Assembly: GCA_019639235.1 (NCBI GenBank)
Contig: JAHBSG010000005.1
Span: 62,001-126,000, forward strand
DNA: 64,000 nt
Source of the DNA: Acidobacteriota bacterium
GTDB lineage: Bacteria > Acidobacteriota > Blastocatellia > Pyrinomonadales > Pyrinomonadaceae
Direction of reading: 5' to 3'
Shown: one piece after another, positions 1 to 8,194 of the stretch
Numbering within the stretch: position 1 is the first letter of the stretch
How the letters are laid out: every line of letters begins with the position of its first letter
The notes under the pieces: generated by a model
What the model saw: the letters and a program-made list of their open reading frames with translations, nothing else
Told to the model about the DNA's origin: nothing
The model's database searches: none
Translations under genes and position numbers: made by a program

Positions 1-1173
1 CGGATTGCCGGGGAATCTTGCCCCTTTGCCTGAGGCACCGTGGCAACTCGAACAGATCGTCGAGTAAAGCGTCGCCGGCTCCGTCAGGAACTCGCGTTCT
101 CCGAATCGCATCGCCTTGACCCTGTCCTTTGGCAAAAAGATGTCCGGCAGGCTCCGCCGCCGAAGCGAGAGCATATACATCGTGAGCAGGTCGATCTCTT
201 GTTCATTTAGATCGAGGGCAGGCATCAGAGAACCCGGAACCGTCGAGGCCGGCGAGCGGAAGTGCTGGGCGATCCAGTTCGAGAGTGTCCGTTCGCCCGG
301 TACATTCCGGAAGTTGAGCTGATTCGGATCCCTTTCGCCGACCCGCGAGAGGTCAGGGCCATTCTGGCCCCCGAAGCCGCTGACCGCGTGGCAACCCGTG
401 CAGCCGACCGAGTTGAACTGGGCTCGAGCCTCGATCAGCTTCGGTGCGCCCATCTGCGTATCGAGAAGCAGTTTGAGCAGTCGCAGATCGGCGTCGCCTA
501 TCTCGCGGAAAGAGTTCTTCCATGCTTCGCTTGTACCTTCACGGCTCTTGCCGAGGTGCGAGACGTACCACTCGGCGTCGTAGCCCTTGAGCCCGATGTG
601 CGAAAGGTCCGGGCCGTCCATGCCGGTCACATTTCCGCCGGGCCGGATAGTCCCGCCGCGGCCGTCGAGCCGGTGGCAAGCGTAGCAATCGAGCCGTTCG
701 AAGGCCTGCCGGGCCGAGGTCAGCGAAGCGAGGTTCGGGACGTCGAGCGGCGTATGGCAGGTACCGCAGCTTGCGTAGGCATATTTTGCAGGTAGCATTG
801 GCTCGGTCCAGAAATGGACGTCGCCGTGAGCGTCGTCCATCTCGGTCGCCTGACCCTGCCCGCCGTGGCACGTAGTGCAGCCCATCACTGCCGGGTCGTG
901 GACGACCGGCTTATGCGGCTGCGCGACCTTGAGTTGCGATGTGATCTGCTCGCCCGGTGCCATCCCTACGTGGCACGTAACGCAGCGATCGGTTCGCCTC
1001 AGGTCATTGTTGACCACCTGCCGGAGCCGGACCTCGATCGGTCCGTCCTCGGTCCTTGCCTGCCCCTGGATCGCGTGCCAGTCCTTCAGAAAATTCTCCG
1101 AAACGGCAGCAACGATCAGGAGCACGAAGACTCCGATGCTTGAAACCATCAAAAGGTATTTGTTCTTCTTCAT
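1..1173 (-). CDS. membrane-anchored hexahaem c-type cytochrome (3' end outside window)
   Basis: The reading frame is open from an ATG at 1173 to the window edge (391 residues, no stop), so the C-terminus is missing. Residues 6-24 form one hydrophobic segment, either an uncleaved anchor or a signal. Six haem-binding CXXCH motifs follow: CVTCH 64-68, CTTCH 99-103, CGTCH 136-140, CYACH 163-167, CTGCH 258-262 and CSSCH 374-378. More may lie beyond the edge. The second half (250-391) resembles mono-haem cytochrome c domains in tandem. The start lies 4 bp after the cytochrome b stop, so the two are translationally coupled. The likely role is electron acceptor or outlet of the Rieske/cytochrome b complex on the periplasmic face. 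The exact partner is unknown. Confidence 0.9.
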   Translation of the reverse strand, partial: MKKNKYLLMVSSIGVFVLLIVAAVSENFLKDWHAIQGQARTEDGPIEVRLRQVVNNDLRRTDRCVTCHVGMAPGEQITSQLKVAQPHKPVVHDPAVMGCTTCHGGQGQATEMDDAHGDVHFWTEPMLPAKYAYASCGTCHTPLDVPNLASLTSARQAFERLDCYACHRLDGRGGTIRPGGNVTGMDGPDLSHIGLKGYDAEWYVSHLGKSREGTSEAWKNSFREIGDADLRLLKLLLDTQMGAPKLIEARAQFNSVGCTGCHAVSGFGGQNGPDLSRVGERDPNQLNFRNVPGERTLSNWIAQHFRSPASTVPGSLMPALDLNEQEIDLLTMYMLSLRRRSLPDIFLPKDRVKAMRFGEREFLTEPATLYSTICSSCHGASGKGARFPGNP

Positions 1174-1177
1174 GGCA

Positions 1178-2725
1178 TCAATGAGCTTTCCAATCAGCCG
1201 GCGACCAAAAGAAGACCCAGTTTGGCCCGCGGAAATACGTGCCGATCACCGTCAGAACGATGAAGCCGCACAGAAAACAGGTGAATAGAGCAAGTGCTCC
1301 TGCCCGTGTCGAGTTGAACCGCCGCAAAGCCCAGATCGAATAGCCCGCGTAAAGAGCTGTGATCACCGTTCCGGGATTGAGAAAGGTGATGACGAGCTGC
1401 GGTACATCCGGGAACCACTCGCGAAGCCAGCCAAAGCGGATGGCAAATGCCTCGACGGCGATCGACGTCGCAAAACCATAGACCATTGACCACAATGCAA
1501 GGCGTCGGCCGCCGGGCCCGCCGAACCACTCGCCCGTGCCCTCGGTCTCCTTGTCGAGGAACGGGATCAGGCCGAGGCCGATCCAGCAGAGCATCGGAAT
1601 GCCGATGCCGCCCATGAACGCCGAGAACGAAACGATCTCCTGCAGGCCGAGGAAGTACCAAGGAGCCTTTGCCGGGTTTTCGGGCACGAGTGGATTGGCG
1701 AGTTCCTTGAGCGGGGCGTCCGAGACAAGCGCAAGAGCGACACAGATCAACGTTGTGAACATCAAAATGCCGAGCTCAGCGTAGAAAAGATGCGGCATCG
1801 ATGGAACCGTGTTCTCAGGCCCGCTGCCGACCGCCGGAGTGCGGCCCTTGACGACCGCAGCAAGCTGATATGTTTTCTTCGGCTCTTCGGTAAAGACCGG
1901 ATAATGCTCGGGCTGCGAAACGCTTACGCGTTCGTTCACATCGGCCGGTTTTGCCAGCCCGCCGTCCTTTCGGATCCGCCAGAAATGGACCGCCATCAAC
2001 ATTGCCATCACGATCGGCAGGATCATCACGTGCAGCAGATAGAAGCGTATTAGTGACTCTTCGCCAACGATGTCCGAGCCGAGCAAGATCTCACGCTGCA
2101 GCCCGCCGATGTCCATCCATTCCGTGATGCCCATTGCGTCCGTGATCTCGCGCGGCGATTGGGCGATGTTCGCCCCGATGGTGATCGCCCAGTAGGCGAG
2201 TTGGTCCCAGGGCAAAAGGTAGCCGGTGAATGAAAGTGCGAGCGTCGTTACCAGCAAGCCCCAGCCGATCAGCCAATTGAACTCACGCGGCTTGCGGTAC
2301 GAGGCTGTGTAAAATGCCCGTGCCATGTGGAGGATCACCGCGACGACCATCACGTTCGCCGCCCAGCGGTGAATGTTTCGGATGAATCGCCCGGTTGGCA
2401 CGATGAAGTGAATGTCCTTGATCGAATGGTAAGCGACGTCCGGGTACGGCTTGTAATAGAACATCAGCAGCACGCCCGTGACCAGAGTTATCAGAAACGC
2501 GGCGGTCGTGATGATGCCGAGCCCCATCGTCGCCGACCAGCGAAGGCTCCAGAGGTGCGTCCGCACGGAGTGCAGATGCAGGAAGACATTGCCGAAGACG
2601 AAGGACGAACGCGTGCGGTCCGTGACCGGGGCACCACCGCGAAACATCGCCCGGTAGAGATCCACCGGCACCGCTCGAAGGTTGTGCCAGAAAGTGTTCA
2701 GAGCTGTTCTCTCTTCGTTTTCCAT
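1178..2725 (-). CDS. cytochrome b subunit of a Rieske/cytochrome b complex
   Basis: A 515-residue membrane protein with the N-terminal four-helix cytochrome b domain and the C-terminal (subunit IV-like) domain in one chain. The predicted bis-His ligands are H119/H133 and H232/H247. The second pair is separated by 14 residues, as in b6-type rather than mitochondrial proteins. The Qo-site region has APWY (about 354-357) where PEWY is usual, in the context KAPWYFLGLQE. It oxidises quinol and passes electrons to the Rieske protein encoded just upstream (3 bp gap). A multihaem cytochrome c follows after 4 bp, in the place of a classical cytochrome c1/f. The family assignment is firm; the exact complex type is inferred. 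Confidence 0.93.
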   Translation of the reverse strand: MENEERTALNTFWHNLRAVPVDLYRAMFRGGAPVTDRTRSSFVFGNVFLHLHSVRTHLWSLRWSATMGLGIITTAAFLITLVTGVLLMFYYKPYPDVAYHSIKDIHFIVPTGRFIRNIHRWAANVMVVAVILHMARAFYTASYRKPREFNWLIGWGLLVTTLALSFTGYLLPWDQLAYWAITIGANIAQSPREITDAMGITEWMDIGGLQREILLGSDIVGEESLIRFYLLHVMILPIVMAMLMAVHFWRIRKDGGLAKPADVNERVSVSQPEHYPVFTEEPKKTYQLAAVVKGRTPAVGSGPENTVPSMPHLFYAELGILMFTTLICVALALVSDAPLKELANPLVPENPAKAPWYFLGLQEIVSFSAFMGGIGIPMLCWIGLGLIPFLDKETEGTGEWFGGPGGRRLALWSMVYGFATSIAVEAFAIRFGWLREWFPDVPQLVITFLNPGTVITALYAGYSIWALRRFNSTRAGALALFTCFLCGFIVLTVIGTYFRGPNWVFFWSPADWKAH

Positions 2726-2728
2726 GTC

Positions 2729-3208
2729 TTAGACCTTTGTGCCGGAGGCGACCGTCGTTTCCTCATCTATCACGACCGCATTCCCGCGAGCGGTCACCTT
2801 AAGCCACGGCAGCGGTTTCGGGGCCGGGCCTTTGGTCACAGCCCCGTCCGCCGCAAAGCCCGACCCGTGGCACGGGCATTCAAAGCCGTTCGGCAAAGCT
2901 TTCACGATGCACCCAAGATGTGTACAAACGGTCGAGATCGCATAAACGCCTTCCGTATCGCGAAAGACGGCAACGTTCCGGCCCGGCGGGACGAATGCCT
3001 CGCCGGCGGGAAGAGCATCGGGAATATCGACCTCGAACTTTTTCGAGGGTGAGGCCGAGACCGCCGCCTTTGGCAGCCGCAGCATTCCGAAAGCCGAGAC
3101 CAGCAGTGCCAACGCCATCGAACCCAAAGCCGCGAGGCCGAGGAAATCTCGCCGCGGCACCGGTTCGGGGTCGAAACGCGAGGGTTTTTCTTTTGGCTTC
3201 GTCGTCAT
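2729..3208 (-). CDS. Rieske [2Fe-2S] protein of the bc-type complex
   Basis: A 159-residue Rieske protein. The cluster-binding boxes are CTHLGC (95-100) and CPCHGSGF (111-118), so both Cys/His pairs and the disulfide cysteines are present. The N-terminus has a twin-arginine-like start (RRDFLG at 19-24) followed by a hydrophobic helix (about 25-45), as expected for a Tat-exported, membrane-anchored Rieske subunit. It accepts one electron from quinol at the cytochrome b Qo site. It overlaps the upstream flavoprotein gene by 4 bp (ATGA) and is 3 bp from the cytochrome b gene, so all are one transcript. Confidence 0.94.
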   Translation of the reverse strand: MTTKPKEKPSRFDPEPVPRRDFLGLAALGSMALALLVSAFGMLRLPKAAVSASPSKKFEVDIPDALPAGEAFVPPGRNVAVFRDTEGVYAISTVCTHLGCIVKALPNGFECPCHGSGFAADGAVTKGPAPKPLPWLKVTARGNAVVIDEETTVASGTKV

Positions 3209-5118
3209 AGTGTTCTCCAGGTTGATGAAAATGTGACCCGCTCCATCGTGATCGCATCGACCGGGCAGCGGATCGAGCAGAGTGCGCAGCGAATGCAGCG
3301 GTCCTCGTCCTTGAGGATCGCGGAGTTTGCTTCGAGGTCCGGGTCGGGTCCAAGCGAGGCCCCGATCACCACGTCCAGATCATCGGTGTAATCAAGCTCG
3401 GCGAGCGGGACGAGTTTGAGACACTCGGTCGGGCAAACGTCCACGCAGCCGCCGCAGAGCACGCACCGTGTGCCGTCAAAGACGGGCGTTACGCCGCAGT
3501 CAAGGCACCGCGAAGCTTCGGTCATCGCCTGCTCGCGTGTATAGCCGATCTCGACGACCCGGTCCGGGTCGGCAAGCCTCTCTTCGGGCTCGATGGTCGG
3601 CATCTCGACCCGACGGATCGACTCGTAGCCGCGTTCGCGTCGGTAACGCTCAAGCGGAAGGTGCGAGGTCGTCGCATCGGTGGTTAGCTGGCGGCCGGTT
3701 ATAAAGCTGTAAACCGAACGAGCGGCGGATTTGCCGGAGGCAACGGCGTCGATCAGCAATCGAGTGCCGTGAGCAAGGTCGCCCGCAACAAAGACGTCCG
3801 GTGCGGTCGTCTGCTGAGTTTCGCGCTCGACCTTCAGCCAGCCGTTGCCGATCTTTTCAACATCGGTGCCGCCGTCTTCGAGGAACTGAAGCTTCGGCGC
3901 TTGTCCAACTGCGAGAAGAACGGTGTCGCACGGAACTTCTTTGATGATCGAATCATCGAAAATAGGCGCGAACTTGCGATCCTCGTCATATACCCGCAGG
4001 CATTTGCGGAACCGGACGGCGGCAACATGCCCATCATCGCCGCGGACGATCTCCACCGGGCCCCAGCCGTTCTCGCGTTGAATTCCTTCTTCATCGCCCT
4101 CGACTATCTCGATCGTATCGGCCGGCATTTCCTCGGCACTTTCGAGCGAGAACAGGATGACGCTGCCGGTCTCTTCGAGCCGTGCGGCGGTCCTTGCCGT
4201 ATCGATCGCGACCTGACGGACGACCGTCCGGGCCACATCATAGGCGACATTTCCGCCGCCGATGACGACGATGTTCTTGCCCAAATGAAGCCGCTCGCCA
4301 AGCGAGACCGAGCGAAGGAGGTCAACACCGCCGAGAACGCCGGGGCCGCTCTCGCCGGTCAGGCCGAGGCCGCGGGAAGACTTTGCGCCAACGGCGATGA
4401 TGACCGCCTTGTGGTCGCGGCGGAGTTCAGCGAAAGAGATGTCTTTCCCGATCTCTATTCCTGTCCGGATCTCGACGCCGAGAGCTTCGATGACGGCGAT
4501 CTCTTTCGTTATCAGTTCACGCGGGAGCCGATATGCCGGAACGCCAACGGCGAGCATCCCGGCGGTAACGTTTTCGAGTTCGTAAACCGTTGGGCGAAAG
4601 CCCATTATCGCGAGGTCATGTGCGGCGGAGAGCCCTGCCGGCCCGGCACCGATGATCGCGACCGGTTCGCCTTCCGCCCTTACGAATTTGCCGTCAACTG
4701 CGGAATGGAGCAGGGCAGCCATTTCCTCGGCATGAGCCGCGATCGGCGGAACGAAGCGCTCGACCGCAGCGAGCACCTCGCTGACCGGCCGAGACTCGGG
4801 CCCGGACTGCTCACAGGCAAACCGCTTCAAAGCACGGATCGAAACCGGCCGGTCGATGCCGACGAATGCGCCATCGTCGTCAACTCTTGGAACCTTGCCC
4901 CGACGGCACGCCGTCTCGCATGGCGCACCGCAGATCCTTCCGCAGATAGAGGCGAACGGGTTCGGCCCGCGGGCGATGAGATATGCTTCCTCAAAACGGC
5001 CGTCGGCGATGGCACGGATGTAGCCGCGAGCGTCGGTATTGACCGGGCACGCGGCCTGGCAAGAGATCAAATTCTTGTGATAGTCCTTGTCCGGGACCTG
5101 AACTTTCAGGTACGGCAT
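3205..5118 (-). CDS. GltD/NfnB-like FAD-NAD(P) oxidoreductase with two C-terminal ferredoxin modules
   Basis: A 637-residue cytoplasmic flavoprotein of the glutamate synthase small-subunit family. The N-terminal Fe-S domain has C20, C24, C59, C63, C67 and C71. It lacks the first cysteine of the usual CxxCxxxCP. The FAD-binding motif GAGPAG is at 157-162, and a second Rossmann motif (GGGNVAYD) near 285 should bind NAD(P)H. The C-terminal 100 residues carry ferredoxin-type cysteines: CxxC with CxxCxxC around 540-570, and C608/C611/C614/C618. It is the first gene of the Rieske/cytochrome b/cytochrome c operon. That suggests it couples pyridine nucleotide (or ferredoxin) directly to the quinone complex. 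No glutamate synthase large subunit is nearby, so an amidotransferase role is unlikely. Confidence 0.85.
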   Translation of the reverse strand: MPYLKVQVPDKDYHKNLISCQAACPVNTDARGYIRAIADGRFEEAYLIARGPNPFASICGRICGAPCETACRRGKVPRVDDDGAFVGIDRPVSIRALKRFACEQSGPESRPVSEVLAAVERFVPPIAAHAEEMAALLHSAVDGKFVRAEGEPVAIIGAGPAGLSAAHDLAIMGFRPTVYELENVTAGMLAVGVPAYRLPRELITKEIAVIEALGVEIRTGIEIGKDISFAELRRDHKAVIIAVGAKSSRGLGLTGESGPGVLGGVDLLRSVSLGERLHLGKNIVVIGGGNVAYDVARTVVRQVAIDTARTAARLEETGSVILFSLESAEEMPADTIEIVEGDEEGIQRENGWGPVEIVRGDDGHVAAVRFRKCLRVYDEDRKFAPIFDDSIIKEVPCDTVLLAVGQAPKLQFLEDGGTDVEKIGNGWLKVERETQQTTAPDVFVAGDLAHGTRLLIDAVASGKSAARSVYSFITGRQLTTDATTSHLPLERYRRERGYESIRRVEMPTIEPEERLADPDRVVEIGYTREQAMTEASRCLDCGVTPVFDGTRCVLCGGCVDVCPTECLKLVPLAELDYTDDLDVVIGASLGPDPDLEANSAILKDEDRCIRCALCSIRCPVDAITMERVTFSSTWRTL

Positions 5119-5215
5119 CTATCTCCTCCCGCCGATCCAATTGCAGGAACCGCCTGACCGCAGAACGCGGTGTGAATGGGCCGTGAGGAAAGGCTATACG
5201 AGGACGAAAGGCCGA

Positions 5216-5235
5216 AATATGACCTGGGTCATATT
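5216..5235. promoter_or_regulatory. perfect 20-bp palindrome upstream of the bc-type operon
   Basis: AATATGACCTGGGTCATATT has two perfect 9-bp arms around a TG centre. It lies about 100-115 bp upstream of the start at 5118. The core ATGAC-N4-GTCAT resembles the DNR/NNR/FNR-class half-site arrangement (TTGAC-N4-GTCAA), which would suit control of a respiratory operon by oxygen or nitrogen oxides. The palindrome is directly visible; the regulator is inference. Confidence 0.5.
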
Positions 5236-5247
5236 CGGGCATAAATT

Positions 5248-5290
5248 GGAGAAGGCCGCATCGCACTAAGCGCGCATACGGCCTTTCTGC
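5248..5290 (-). terminator. hairpin terminator after the metal-efflux operon
   Basis: Complementary arms AAGGCCG (5252-5258) and CGGCCTT (5279-5285), extended by AGA/TCT, lie directly after the adaptor gene stop at 5313. On the minus strand the stem is followed by TTCTCC and AATTT, a weak U tract. It separates the efflux operon from the respiratory operon that continues to the left. Confidence 0.5.
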
Positions 5291-5312
5291 TTGGACGGTC
5301 TTGCTTGGTTCT

Positions 5313-6833
5313 TTAGTTCGAAGGATTTAATTTCACCCATTCGGCGCGGAGGAGGAAGCTTCCGGTCGTCACGATCCGGTCGCCGACGTTCACGCCCTCG
5401 AGCGCAGCGTAGCGGCCGTTCGTTTCGCTTCCGAGCGAGACCTGCCTAAGCTCAAATACGTTCGGGTCGGCTGTCGCGAGGAAGACCGTTTGCCGGCCGT
5501 TCACCATCTGTACCGCCGCGGCGGGCACGACAGGAACGGTCCGTTCGCTTTGCTGAAGTGCCCCGAAGGCGACGTTTACGAACATCCCGAGCCTGAGTGC
5601 CCGGTCGCCGTTCGCAATCTCAACGCGGACCTTCGCCGTTCGGGTCGCGGGGTCGATGGCGGGGTCAATGTAGGTCACCTGCCCGCGGAAAAGACGGTCA
5701 GGGAATGCATTTGTTGTTACGCTTGCGCCGCTGCCGGTCCTCAGCTTCGGCAGGTCGCGTTCAAAAGCCTGGGCGATGACCCAAACGGTCGAGAGGTCTG
5801 TTACGCGAATGAGTTCCTTGTTCGCATCGACGACCTCGCCCGGGTTGGCCGTCCGCGTCGTGACCGTTCCCGAGACCGGAGCCGGAACCTCCATTTCCGA
5901 GCGAATCTGCGAAGGCGAGCGGAGAGCGTTTATCTTCGCGTCGCTCATGCCGTAGAGCACTAGCCGCTGCCGTGCCGAGGCGAGTTCGCCCTCGGCCGCT
6001 CGGAGTTTATTGAGCGCTTCTTCATTCTGCGAACGCGTTTCCGGGTTTATCTCAAGCAGCCGCCCCGCACGGTCATAGCGGTTGCGAGCCTCCGCCACCT
6101 CGGCCTCGGCCGTACGGAGCTTCGTCGTGTGCTTCTCAAATTCCTCGACACTCGCTGCACCGATCTCTACGAGACGCGTGATTCGATGGTGGCCCGCTTC
6201 CATTTCAACCAGAGTTGATTCAGCCACTCTCAAATTTCTAGTTGCGTTATCAAATTCCGTCCTGCCCGGCTGATTGATCGCCACCAGCCGCTGTGTTCGT
6301 TCAAAGTTACGGCGAGCATTCTCGGCCTCGGTCAGCAGGGCGACGTAGCGCGACTGCGCATCGGCAAATTCATTGCTAAAAACCACTGCAACCGTCTGCC
6401 CTCGCGAGACCTGATCGCCAAGCTCGGGGCCGATGCTCCGGACAACCCCGCCGACCAGCGGCAGCACGGGCGTGTTGCGATACGCATTCGGCTCGACGAC
6501 GCCGGTCGCAGCCGTTAGGCCAAGCTCGGCAGCGAGTTGTTCGCCGACGGTCTCGATGACGAGCCCAGCATTCTCCCGTTGCTCGGCGCCGATCGTCAAG
6601 GTTTGGCCGGTCAAGGGCTGGCTCTCGCTCGGCGCTGTCGGGAACGAACGCGGAGCCGGAACCGGCTTGCCTGCCGTGCCGTCGCCGGCGAACGCGAAAT
6701 ACCAGATGGCCAACGCGGTAAGCAAGACAACTACCGCACCGCCCGCGATGGCCGCGATCAGCTTTGTGTTTCGCGGTACCTCGCCTGCCGTTGAAACTTC
6801 CTCTTCGTTGTTCAGGTTCTCGTCTTCGTTCAT
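5313..6833 (-). CDS. periplasmic adaptor (membrane fusion) protein of heavy-metal RND efflux
   Basis: A 506-residue protein with a short acidic cytoplasmic tail, one transmembrane segment (about 25-48), a lipoyl/barrel-sandwich region interrupted by a long alpha-helical hairpin (about 165-300, rich in Ala, Arg and Glu), then beta-barrel and membrane-proximal domains. This is the CusB/CzcB-type architecture. It bridges the inner-membrane pump and the TolC-like channel. The start overlaps the channel stop by 4 bp (ATGA). The long helical hairpin is typical of adaptors that reach a TolC-class tip. There is no N-terminal Met-rich metal site as in E. coli CusB, so the cargo cannot be read from this subunit. 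Confidence 0.9.
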   Translation of the reverse strand: MNEDENLNNEEEVSTAGEVPRNTKLIAAIAGGAVVVLLTALAIWYFAFAGDGTAGKPVPAPRSFPTAPSESQPLTGQTLTIGAEQRENAGLVIETVGEQLAAELGLTAATGVVEPNAYRNTPVLPLVGGVVRSIGPELGDQVSRGQTVAVVFSNEFADAQSRYVALLTEAENARRNFERTQRLVAINQPGRTEFDNATRNLRVAESTLVEMEAGHHRITRLVEIGAASVEEFEKHTTKLRTAEAEVAEARNRYDRAGRLLEINPETRSQNEEALNKLRAAEGELASARQRLVLYGMSDAKINALRSPSQIRSEMEVPAPVSGTVTTRTANPGEVVDANKELIRVTDLSTVWVIAQAFERDLPKLRTGSGASVTTNAFPDRLFRGQVTYIDPAIDPATRTAKVRVEIANGDRALRLGMFVNVAFGALQQSERTVPVVPAAAVQMVNGRQTVFLATADPNVFELRQVSLGSETNGRYAALEGVNVGDRIVTTGSFLLRAEWVKLNPSN

Positions 6834-8194
6834 TTACCCGTCAACTCCTCAGAATTTGTAGCCCGCAGCAGTTCGATCCGTGCCATATATGCCTCTCGCT
6901 GTGCGTCGATGTAGCCGCTTTCGGCCTCGATGAACCGCCGCAGTTCGCCGATATAATCAAGCAGGTTTCGCGAACCGAGTTCGTACATCTGCCTTACGAC
7001 CTCAAGGTTCCGGGCCGCCTGATCGCGAACGCCGACGCGATAGATCTGCTCCGCACGGACCGAACGGTTGAATTTCACATACGCCGCGGCGACCTCTCGG
7101 CGGACGACCAATTCGCCAAACTCCCGCCGCTTTCCTGCCGCTTCTTCTTCGAGCTTCGCCGCGGCCACCATTCCCTGCTTGCGGTCAAAAACGGGAAGGC
7201 TCAGCCGTACGCCAAATGTGAAGAAATTCATCCGGTTCTCGATCGGCATCAGCATTCCCGCATCATCAAACGCACGGAACGGGAAGCCCGCTTCCATCCG
7301 CTGATAGCCGAGCATCAGGTCCGCATCAACGCGGCCTTCGGAACGCGCCTGTGCTCCGCGAGCGGCCGCGAGTTGCTCGACAGCACGTGCTCCGGCAAGG
7401 TCCGTCCGGCGAATTAACGCCGCCGAAACAGAATCAGCCTGCAACGGAAGTGCGTCCGGGGCAACATCGAGCGTTCCGCGGAGCCGCATTGCTGCGTCTG
7501 GCGCAAGGCCCATCAGCTTTCTTAGATCGAGCAGGGCGATCTCGGCCGCCGCTTCTGCTTCTTCGCGCATCGCCCGGATGCGGTTGAGTTCGACCGCCTC
7601 GATGTTTCGCTCGAGCGGAGCTCTTCGGCCTTCTTCGACCTGTGCGGCGACGAGGTCAAAGTTACGTTGGGCGGCTTCGAGCATTTCCTCCGTAAACCGC
7701 AGCTTGAGTATCGCGGCGAGTGCCTCGCCAAATTTCGTCCGAACCTCGCCGGCGAGCAGTCGTTCGCGTTCGGCCGCGGCAAGCCTCCGTATCTCAAGCT
7801 CGCTTTCGGCTATCCGCTTGCGTGCCGCCCGGCGGCCGCCAAGCTCGAGCGGGATGCCGCCCTGGACCATATAGCTCTTGTCCATGCCGCTGATCTGCCG
7901 CTCGCCGCCGAGTTCAAGGCTCGGGTTTGCACGCAAACCCGCCTGCCGCAAAAGCTGCTCGCCGGCCTCGACCTCTTTCCGCATCGCGGCAAGTTCCTGA
8001 TTGCCATCGATCGCTCGGCGGACCGCTTCATCGGCGGTCATTCCGCCCTGCGGGTCGAGGTACTTTTGGACCGAGGCCGACCGCGGCGGATCGATCACCA
8101 CCTGAGCCGAAATTCCTGCCGCAAAGAGAAACACGAACGCGAGTCCGCCGGCGGCGATCAGGGTCAGGGCGGAAAATCGATCACGCAGTCGCAT
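6830..8194 (-). CDS. TolC-family outer-membrane channel of the metal RND system
   Basis: A 454-residue protein with an N-terminal signal peptide (hydrophobic residues 9-30) and two tandem outer-membrane efflux protein repeats rich in long heptad helices (Ala/Glu/Arg). The length is normal for CusC/CzcC proteins. No lipobox cysteine is seen, unlike E. coli CusC. It forms the outer-membrane exit duct for the pump encoded upstream. It overlaps the pump gene by 14 bp and the adaptor gene by 4 bp, so the three are tightly coupled. Confidence 0.9.
   Translation of the reverse strand: MRLRDRFSALTLIAAGGLAFVFLFAAGISAQVVIDPPRSASVQKYLDPQGGMTADEAVRRAIDGNQELAAMRKEVEAGEQLLRQAGLRANPSLELGGERQISGMDKSYMVQGGIPLELGGRRAARKRIAESELEIRRLAAAERERLLAGEVRTKFGEALAAILKLRFTEEMLEAAQRNFDLVAAQVEEGRRAPLERNIEAVELNRIRAMREEAEAAAEIALLDLRKLMGLAPDAAMRLRGTLDVAPDALPLQADSVSAALIRRTDLAGARAVEQLAAARGAQARSEGRVDADLMLGYQRMEAGFPFRAFDDAGMLMPIENRMNFFTFGVRLSLPVFDRKQGMVAAAKLEEEAAGKRREFGELVVRREVAAAYVKFNRSVRAEQIYRVGVRDQAARNLEVVRQMYELGSRNLLDYIGELRRFIEAESGYIDAQREAYMARIELLRATNSEELTGK

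Noticed and set aside
1-1173. frameshift or absence of a cytochrome gene at the left edge
   Set aside because: The minus frame from 1173 is open for 391 codons with six CXXCH motifs and simply continues past the window.
3769-5157. 462-residue plus-strand open frame
   Set aside because: Antisense to the GltD-like flavoprotein, which has all its motifs.
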